From contig JBOGGN010000450.1 of assembly GCA_050744165.1 (NCBI GenBank), positions 1 to 5,839 on the forward strand: a stretch of 5,839 bases of DNA, given 5' to 3'. Shown here one piece after another: positions 1 through 3,679 of this stretch. Within the stretch, counting starts at the first letter, position 1, and each line of letters starts with the position of its first letter. The notes under the pieces were generated by a model. The model did not search any database. It was not told the origin of the DNA and worked only from the letters and a program-made list of their open reading frames with translations. Both the position numbers and the translations under genes were made by a program. This DNA is from JBOGGN01 sp050744165 (GTDB taxonomy: Bacteria; Actinomycetota; Acidimicrobiia; Acidimicrobiales; Palsa-688).

Positions 1-180
1 GTCCTCGGCCAGCACCGCGTAGCCGTCCATGGCGCTGTTTGGGAAGGCGGGCACGTTGGCGGCGGACACGACCGCTTCGGTCGTCACGCAACCGAGCGCC
101 TCGCAGAGCGGGACCGACACCGCAGGCAGCGGCCGGCAGGCGGCCAGCACGGTGGCCCGGGCGTCCTCGAGAGGGATCAT
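1..180 (-). CDS. moeA: Molybdopterin molybdenumtransferase MoeA, N-terminal fragment (cut by window edge)
   Basis: MoeA inserts molybdate into adenylylated molybdopterin in the cytoplasm, the last step of molybdenum cofactor synthesis. Only the first 60 codons are visible; members of the family are usually about 400 residues, so most of the gene lies beyond base 1. The fragment opens with MIPLEDARATVL, and at residues 46-53 it carries FPNSAMDG followed by YAV, the hallmark of the MoeA N-terminal region. The ATG at 180-178 overlaps the galU stop codon as ATGA, so translation of moeA is probably coupled to galU and the two share a transcript. The same galU-moeA order is known in M. tuberculosis (Rv0993-Rv0994). 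No frame disruption is seen. The family is clear; whether the protein is MoeA itself or a diverged paralogue cannot be judged from the N-terminus alone. Confidence 0.88.
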   Translation of the reverse strand, partial: MIPLEDARATVLAACRPLPAVSVPLCEALGCVTTEAVVSAANVPAFPNSAMDGYAVLAED

Positions 181-1061
181 GCCAGGCCCTCCCGGCGCAC
201 CAGATCGGACAGGTACTCCCGGAACCCAGGCCCCAGATCCTCCCGTTCGAGCGCCAGCTCGACGGTCGCCCGCAGGTAATCCAGCTTGTTGCCGACGTCG
301 AAGCGGCCATGGCGGAACGTCCAGCCGTAGACGTCCGCTTCGCCGAGCAACGCCTTGATGCCGTCGGTGAGCTGAATCTCGCCGCCGCTGCCCGGCTGCA
401 CCTCGGCCAGGGCGTCGAAAATCTCGGGGGGGAAAACGTAGCGGCCCATCACGGCCAGGTTGGACGGGGCGGAGTCGATGGGTGGTTTCTCCACGATGTC
501 GAGGATGCGCACCAAGTTGTCGTCGACGGGCTCGGGGGTGGCGCAGCCGTAGAACTGGATCTCCTGGCGATCCACCTCCTTCAGGGCCACGACCGTGGAC
601 CGCTTCTCCTCGAAGACCCGGAGCATCGAGTCGAGCACCCCGGACCGCTCGTGCATGATGTCGTCGCCCAGCATGACCGCGAACGGCTCGTTCCCGACGT
701 GCTGGCGGGCCACCGAGACGGCGTGGCCGAGGCCCTTCGGCTCGCCCTGGCGGACGTAGTGGATGTCGGCCATTTCGGCGATGGCCCGCATCTCCTTCAG
801 CAGCTCGTGCTTGCCGTCCTCCTGCAGGTAGTACTCCAGCTCGAAGGACCGGTCGAAGTGGTCCTCCAGACTGCGCTTGCCGCGGCCGGTGATGATGAGG
901 ATGTCGGTGATACCCGAGCGCACCGCCTCCTCCACCACGTACTGGATGGCGGGTTTGTCGACCAGGGCCAGCATCTCCTTCGGCTGTGCCTTGGTGGCCG
1001 GGAGGAACCTGGTGCCCAACCCGGCGGCAGGGATCACCGCCTTGCGTACCGTGGTTGCCAT
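177..1061 (-). CDS. galU: UTP--glucose-1-phosphate uridylyltransferase (UDP-glucose pyrophosphorylase)
   Basis: This cytoplasmic nucleotidyltransferase joins UTP and glucose-1-phosphate to give UDP-glucose and pyrophosphate, supplying glucosyl donors for envelope polysaccharides, glycolipids and trehalose or glycogen routes. The 294-residue length is normal for bacterial GalU. Visible motifs are the nucleotide-binding loop GLGTRFLPATK (14-24) with PKEM at 27-30, the metal-site GDD at 132-134, VEKP at 190-193, GEIQLTD at 227-233 and GRFDVGNK at 252-259. I chose the ATG at 1061 because the family consensus starts a few residues before KAVIPAAG. An alternative GTG at 1115 would add 18 unconserved residues reading through the CIRCE site. 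No good Shine-Dalgarno precedes the ATG. A weak -10-like TAGAAC lies 8-13 bases upstream, so a leaderless transcript is possible (inference). The gene runs into moeA with a 4-base overlap and is divergent from ruc. Confidence 0.95.
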   Translation of the reverse strand: MATTVRKAVIPAAGLGTRFLPATKAQPKEMLALVDKPAIQYVVEEAVRSGITDILIITGRGKRSLEDHFDRSFELEYYLQEDGKHELLKEMRAIAEMADIHYVRQGEPKGLGHAVSVARQHVGNEPFAVMLGDDIMHERSGVLDSMLRVFEEKRSTVVALKEVDRQEIQFYGCATPEPVDDNLVRILDIVEKPPIDSAPSNLAVMGRYVFPPEIFDALAEVQPGSGGEIQLTDGIKALLGEADVYGWTFRHGRFDVGNKLDYLRATVELALEREDLGPGFREYLSDLVRREGLA

Positions 1062-1063
1062 TA

Positions 1064-1080
1064 GTGCAGTTCTACTGCAC
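1064..1080. promoter_or_regulatory. 7-bp inverted repeat touching the galU start codon
   Basis: GTGCAGT-TCT-ACTGCAC is a perfect 7-bp inverted repeat with a 3-base centre, ending two bases before the galU ATG. On the minus strand it contains TAGAAC, a weak -10-like hexamer placed so that transcription would begin near the ATG. It could be an operator for a repressor or, if transcribed, a small hairpin over the ribosome entry site. I do not recognise the half-site. The repeat is seen directly; its function is inferred. Confidence 0.4.
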
Positions 1081-1108
1081 CGCGGGAACACACAGCGCGC
1101 CGGTAGAA

Positions 1109-1135
1109 TTGGCACTCAGGGCTGGGGAGTGCTAG
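1109..1135. promoter_or_regulatory. CIRCE operator (HrcA repressor binding site)
   Basis: TTGGCACTC, nine spacer bases, then GAGTGCTAG. The CIRCE consensus is TTAGCACTC-N9-GAGTGCTAA, so each arm matches at 8 of 9 positions and the spacer length is exact. HrcA bound here would repress transcription, and heat or other folding stress would release it. The site starts 64 bases before the ruc ATG. A TAGAAT hexamer directly in front (1104-1109) could be the -10 of the ruc promoter, which would put the start site inside the operator, but no convincing -35 is visible. The operator also lies 48 bases upstream of galU and might affect that gene. Confidence 0.88.
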
Positions 1136-1155
1136 CCAGCGGTCGGTTTTGTTGC

Positions 1156-1162
1156 GGAGGAG
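1156..1162 (+). promoter_or_regulatory. Ribosome binding site of ruc
   Basis: GGAGGAG ends ten bases before the ATG at 1173. It decides the start: an in-frame TTG at 1149 lies upstream of this site and would add eight residues ahead of the conserved MPTYEY opening of the family. Confidence 0.8.
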
Positions 1163-1172
1163 CCAGGGTTCG

Positions 1173-1655
1173 ATGCCCACATACGAGTACGCCTGCAAGT
1201 CGTGCGGCAAGCACCTCGAGGTCCATCAGGCCTTCACCGACGACGCCTTGACGACCTGCCCCTCGTGCGAGGGGCCGCTGCGCAAGGTGTTCGCCAACAT
1301 CGGCATCGCCTTCAAGGGGTCCGGGTTCTACAGCACCGACAACCGGCCCGGGGCCAAGAACGGCGCCGACGGGCACGGCAAGGACGGGGCCGAGCGGTCG
1401 GAGAAGTCGGAGAAGTCGGAGAAGTCGGACAAGTCCTCGGCGAACGGCAAGGAGGCGGCAGCGTCAGGCTCGGGCTCGGGCTCGGGTTCGGGTTCGGGCT
1501 CGGGCTCGGGTTCGGGCTCGGGCCCGGGCTCGGGTTCGGGCTCCGGCGGCTCCAGTTCGGGCTCGGACTCGGGCTCGGGTTCGGGCTCCGGCGGCGGGGC
1601 GTCGGGCTCTTCGGGGTCCAAGCCGGCCGAAAAGGCCAAAGCGGCGGCATCCTGA
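1173..1655 (+). CDS. ruc: FmdB-type zinc-ribbon protein, likely ortholog of the redox-regulated chaperone Ruc (Rv0991c), with long Gly-Ser tail
   Basis: The N-terminus is an FmdB-family zinc ribbon (about residues 1-42) opening with MPTYEYACKSCG and carrying two CxxC pairs, C8/C11 and C29/C32, expected to bind one zinc. The segments AFTDDALTTC (20-29) and FKGSGFY (47-53) match what I remember of M. tuberculosis Rv0991c. That protein is a chaperone that becomes active when its zinc cysteines are oxidised and has a disordered tail. The tail here is extreme: a charged SEK repeat (about 74-88), then ten uninterrupted Ser-Gly pairs (98-117) and further Gly/Ser-rich sequence to about 149, ending in an Ala/Lys-rich stretch. 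The protein has 160 residues. It sits behind a CIRCE operator and shares the galU-moeA context with Rv0991c, which supports both orthology and HrcA-controlled heat-shock expression. Chaperone activity in this organism is inference; the safe description is an FmdB-family zinc-ribbon protein. Confidence 0.85.
   Translation: MPTYEYACKSCGKHLEVHQAFTDDALTTCPSCEGPLRKVFANIGIAFKGSGFYSTDNRPGAKNGADGHGKDGAERSEKSEKSEKSDKSSANGKEAAASGSGSGSGSGSGSGSGSGSGPGSGSGSGGSSSGSDSGSGSGSGGGASGSSGSKPAEKAKAAAS
1392..1436 (+). repeat. Five tandem 9-base units coding for the SEK repeat of Ruc
   Basis: Three perfect copies of GAGAAGTCG (1401-1427) are flanked by the diverged units GAGCGGTCG and GACAAGTCC. The unit is in frame and encodes repeating Glu-Lys-Ser, so gain or loss of a unit changes the tail by three residues without a frameshift. 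Confidence 0.85.
1464..1619 (+). repeat. Hexanucleotide (TCGGGC/TCGGGT) repeat tract coding for the Gly-Ser tail of Ruc
   Basis: A TCGGGY hexamer is repeated, perfectly for ten Ser-Gly codon pairs at 1464-1523 (the first Ser codon is TCA), and then interrupted by CCG, GGC and AGT codons. A 24-base segment at 1526-1549 recurs exactly at 1571-1594, a 45-base period, which points to segmental duplication inside the tract. Units are multiples of three, so length changes preserve the reading frame. The lack of stop codons in the repeat makes several other frames look open on both strands. Confidence 0.9.
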
Positions 1656-1672
1656 CAGGACCACTGCCGGCC

Positions 1673-2497
1673 GTGGCCAACCCCGTCGCCGAGATCGCCG
1701 TCATCGGAGGTTCGGGCTTCTACGCCTTCTTGGAGCACACGCGCCAAGTCACGCTGCACACCCCCTACGGGCCGCCATCGGCGCCGGTGACCGTCGGCAC
1801 GGTGGGCGAGCAGTCGGTGGCCTTCCTGCCCCGCCACGGGCTGGCCCATGAGTTCCCGCCCCACCGCGTCAACTACCGGGCCAATCTGTGGGCGCTGCAT
1901 CGCTTGGGCGTCCAGCGGGTGATCGGCCCATGCGCGGTGGGTTCGCTGCAACCGGGTATCGCGCCCGGAGACTTCGTGGTCCTCGACCAGCTCGTCGACC
2001 GGACGACAGGGCGCAACGACACCTACCTCGACGGGCCGGTGGTGGGCCATGTGAGCTTCGCAGACCCGTATTGCCCGGAGTTGGCCGGCGTGGTGGCGGC
2101 AGCCCGGGACAGCGCGCCCTCACTCTCGGGGATGCGGCTGCACCCGACGGGCACCGTCGTGGTCATCCAGGGACCGCGGTTCTCGACGCGCGCCGAGTCC
2201 ACGTGGTTCCGGGCTGCCGGCTGGGAAGTGGTCAACATGACCCAGTACCCCGAGGCCTACCTGGCCCGGGAGCTGGGCATGTGCTACTGCGGCCTCGCCC
2301 TCGTCACCGACTACGACACCGGTCTGGAGGGTGTCGAGGGGATCGCCCCGGTCACCATGCAGCAAGTGTTCGATACCCTGGCGGCCAACGTGGCCCGCAC
2401 CAGGGAGCTGCTGTTCGAGGCCATCCCCCGGATCCCGGCGACGCCGGGCTGCAGCTGCCACTCGGCGCTCGACTCCGGGCCCCTCGGCGACTGCTAG
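1673..2497 (+). CDS. mtnP: S-methyl-5'-thioadenosine phosphorylase-type enzyme (purine nucleoside phosphorylase superfamily)
   Basis: The enzyme cleaves 5'-methylthioadenosine with phosphate to adenine and methylthioribose-1-phosphate, clearing a by-product of polyamine and SAM metabolism and feeding methionine salvage. The 274-residue protein shows the family signatures: phosphate-binding GGSG at 12-15, PRHG at 53-56, NYRANLWAL at 67-75, CAVGSL at 87-92, DQLVDRT at 105-111, GPRFSTRAES at 167-176, NMTQYPE at 188-194 and TDYDT at 212-216. Two aspartates in TDYD correspond to those that select adenine-type bases in human MTAP, which favours MTA over inosine or guanosine substrates. A CSC motif lies at 260-262 near the C-terminus. 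I chose the GTG at 1673: it stands 12 bases after AGGA (1657-1660) and gives a family-like N-terminus. The frame stays open back to 1202, but that part only shadows ruc. The 17-base gap to ruc implies co-transcription under the CIRCE operator. A methylthioinosine phosphorylase activity cannot be excluded. Confidence 0.88.
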   Translation: MANPVAEIAVIGGSGFYAFLEHTRQVTLHTPYGPPSAPVTVGTVGEQSVAFLPRHGLAHEFPPHRVNYRANLWALHRLGVQRVIGPCAVGSLQPGIAPGDFVVLDQLVDRTTGRNDTYLDGPVVGHVSFADPYCPELAGVVAAARDSAPSLSGMRLHPTGTVVVIQGPRFSTRAESTWFRAAGWEVVNMTQYPEAYLARELGMCYCGLALVTDYDTGLEGVEGIAPVTMQQVFDTLAANVARTRELLFEAIPRIPATPGCSCHSALDSGPLGDC

Positions 2498-2552
2498 CGG
2501 GCTCGCCGCTACCCGATGGCGTCCCTCGGGCGCTCACCGGGGGCTCGCCCGG
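2496..2552. other. Cluster of three short GC hairpins after mtnP
   Basis: Three perfect 5-bp inverted repeats follow each other: AGCGG/CCGCT (2496-2510, overlapping the mtnP stop), CCCGA/TCGGG (2512-2530) and CCGGG/CCCGG (2537-2552). Each is short and none has a T-tract, and such stems arise by chance in GC-rich DNA. They may aid termination or protect the 3' end, but support is weak. Confidence 0.3.
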
Positions 2553-2569
2553 CAGCTACTTCGGCCATT

Positions 2570-2615
2570 CTGGTGCCGCTGGAACGCGTGTTATCACGCG
2601 CTCAGGCGGCGCCAG
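2570..2615 (+). terminator. Large two-tier hairpin between convergent mtnP and uppP, candidate terminator
   Basis: The outer stem pairs CTGGTGCCGC (2570-2579) with GCGGCGCCAG (2606-2615), ten pairs including one G-U wobble on the plus strand. A 5x5 internal loop leads to the inner stem CGCGTG/CACGCG (2585-2600) closed by a TTAT loop. It is the strongest fold in the 137-base convergent gap and starts 73 bases after the mtnP stop. There is no T-tract, so this would be a non-canonical terminator of the kind proposed for GC-rich actinobacteria. On the minus strand the wobble becomes an A-C mismatch, so the fold suits the mtnP transcript better. Confidence 0.45.
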
Positions 2616-2634
2616 TTCGCCCGAGCTACCGGGC

Positions 2635-3555
2635 CTAGCCGATGGCGAAGTAGAACGCCGTGAACAAGATCCCGGCCACCACGGAGTAGATCGCGAAGGG
2701 GGTCAGTGTTCGGGTGCGGAAGTAATTGGTCAAGAAGCGCACCGAGAGATACGACGCCACGCCGGCCACCACGCTGCCGGCCAGCACCTGGCCCCGGATC
2801 CCGTTGCCGAGGGGGCCCGTCAGGTCGGGGATCTTGTACACCCCGGCTGCGAGGATGATCGGGGTCGCCAGTAGGAACGCGAACTTGACCGCGTCCTCGT
2901 GGTCGAGCCCCCGGACGAGGCCGCCCACCATGGTCACCCCCGATCGGCTGATGCCCGCCAGCAGGGCCGCCGACTGGAAAAACCCGATGATGCCCGCCTC
3001 CTTGAAGTCGAGCGTGTCCAGCCGGCGGCCACCATCGGGCTCGGTGCCCTGGCGGGCGGCGAGGGCTCGGACCTCGGAGCGCTGGCGGATCCGTTCCCCG
3101 GCAAAGAGGATCAGGCCGTTGAGGATGAGAAACAGGGCCGCAGCCAGGGGTTTGCTGAACAGCACCCGGAGCTTGTGCTCGGCTACCAGCCCGATGAGGC
3201 CGGCGGGGATGGTGGCGATCACGAGGAGCCAAATCAGCCGCTCTTCGGAGGTCTCGATCTTCCTGGTGCGCAGCGTGCGGAAGAAGGCCTTGATCAGCCC
3301 CACCCAGTCGCGCCAGTAGAACGCCAGGAGCGCCAACGCCGAGGCGCAGTGCAGCCCCACGATGAACGCCAGGTAGGGCGACTCCGACGCCCGCTGCCCG
3401 GACACCAGGGTCTTCCACCCGAGGACATAGGGCACCAACACGGAGTGGCCCAGGCTGGACACCGGGAACAACTCGGTCACGCCCTGGATGAGCCCGATCA
3501 CGATCGCCCGGAAGAACGACAGTGGGTACGGGGCGGTAGCAGCGATAAGCGTCAA
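2635..3555 (-). CDS. uppP: Undecaprenyl-diphosphatase (BacA/UppP family)
   Basis: This polytopic membrane enzyme removes a phosphate from undecaprenyl diphosphate to regenerate the carrier lipid for peptidoglycan and other wall polymers; overproduction gives bacitracin resistance in other bacteria. The 306-residue protein is somewhat longer than E. coli BacA. Signature positions are QGVTE at 24-28 (the [E/Q]xxxE motif), PVSSLGH at 31-37 with the conserved His, and GISRSGVT at 201-208 with the essential Ser-Arg-Ser region. Several hydrophobic segments cover the rest, and a hydrophilic stretch at about 153-185 precedes the second motif. The residue before GISRSG is Ala (A200), where the usual motif is PGxSRS. 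The start is TTG at 3555, preceded by AGAGAGG eight bases upstream; the ATG at 3574 is in another frame. The gene lies 124 bases downstream of the LCP gene on the same strand. A leader with a 12-bp inverted repeat separates them, so co-transcription is possible but not certain. Confidence 0.93.
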   Translation of the reverse strand: MTLIAATAPYPLSFFRAIVIGLIQGVTELFPVSSLGHSVLVPYVLGWKTLVSGQRASESPYLAFIVGLHCASALALLAFYWRDWVGLIKAFFRTLRTRKIETSEERLIWLLVIATIPAGLIGLVAEHKLRVLFSKPLAAALFLILNGLILFAGERIRQRSEVRALAARQGTEPDGGRRLDTLDFKEAGIIGFFQSAALLAGISRSGVTMVGGLVRGLDHEDAVKFAFLLATPIILAAGVYKIPDLTGPLGNGIRGQVLAGSVVAGVASYLSVRFLTNYFRTRTLTPFAIYSVVAGILFTAFYFAIG

Positions 3556-3573
3556 GGAAGGGACCTCTCTCCA

Positions 3574-3592
3574 TGCGGGCGGGGCGTCCGCA
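3574..3592 (-). repeat. 5-bp inverted repeat just upstream of the uppP ribosome binding site
   Basis: TGCGG (3574-3578) pairs with CCGCA (3588-3592) across nine bases. It sits between the 12-bp inverted repeat and the uppP ribosome binding site (about 3564-3570) and shares the GGGGCG copy that could pair with the upstream arm. It is short enough to be chance. Confidence 0.25.
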
Positions 3593-3654
3593 ACGGTCGG
3601 GGCGAGGCGAAGTTACTGCACCGGTCGTGGGCCGCCGCCACCCGCCCCGACCGT
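3593..3654 (-). repeat. Perfect 12-bp inverted repeat in the leader between the LCP gene and uppP
   Basis: ACGGTCGGGGCG (3593-3604) is the exact reverse complement of CGCCCCGACCGT (3643-3654), with 38 bases between. In a transcript entering uppP the right-hand arm comes first and the stem would end about 38 bases before the uppP start codon. GGGGCG of the left arm also recurs at 3581-3586, so the arm CGCCCC has two possible partners. It could be a terminator of the LCP transcript, an RNA element in the uppP leader or a protein-binding pair. No T-tract is present. Confidence 0.5.
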
Positions 3655-3679
3655 GCCAGGGCTTTCCCCAGGCGAAGAA

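Noticed and set aside
39..1064. 341-codon plus-strand open frame across the left end
   Set aside because: It is antisense to galU and moeA, which have clear family motifs. Its composition is typical of a GC-rich shadow frame.
1392..1619. Repeat region considered as a CRISPR array
   Set aside because: Units of 6 and 9 bases run without spacers and are in frame inside a coding sequence.
1202..1672. In-frame 157-codon extension upstream of mtnP, suggesting a fusion protein
   Set aside because: This stretch is the +1 shadow of ruc, Arg/Gly-rich and unlike any phosphorylase N-terminus. The GTG at 1673 has its own ribosome site and gives the expected protein.
1328..2050. Minus-strand 240-codon open frame with a long Glu-Pro repeat
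   Set aside because: It is antisense to ruc and mtnP. The Glu-Pro run is only the complement of the Gly-Ser hexamer repeat, which has no stop in any frame. It has no recognisable domain.
1888..2874. 328-codon plus-strand frame spanning mtnP, the convergent gap and the end of uppP
   Set aside because: It crosses two recognised genes in wrong frames and lacks any conserved motif.
2594..3574. Minus-strand frame starting from an ATG at 3574 over uppP
   Set aside because: It is out of frame with the UppP motifs and encodes Arg/Pro/Gly-rich sequence without hydrophobic segments. The real gene uses the TTG at 3555.
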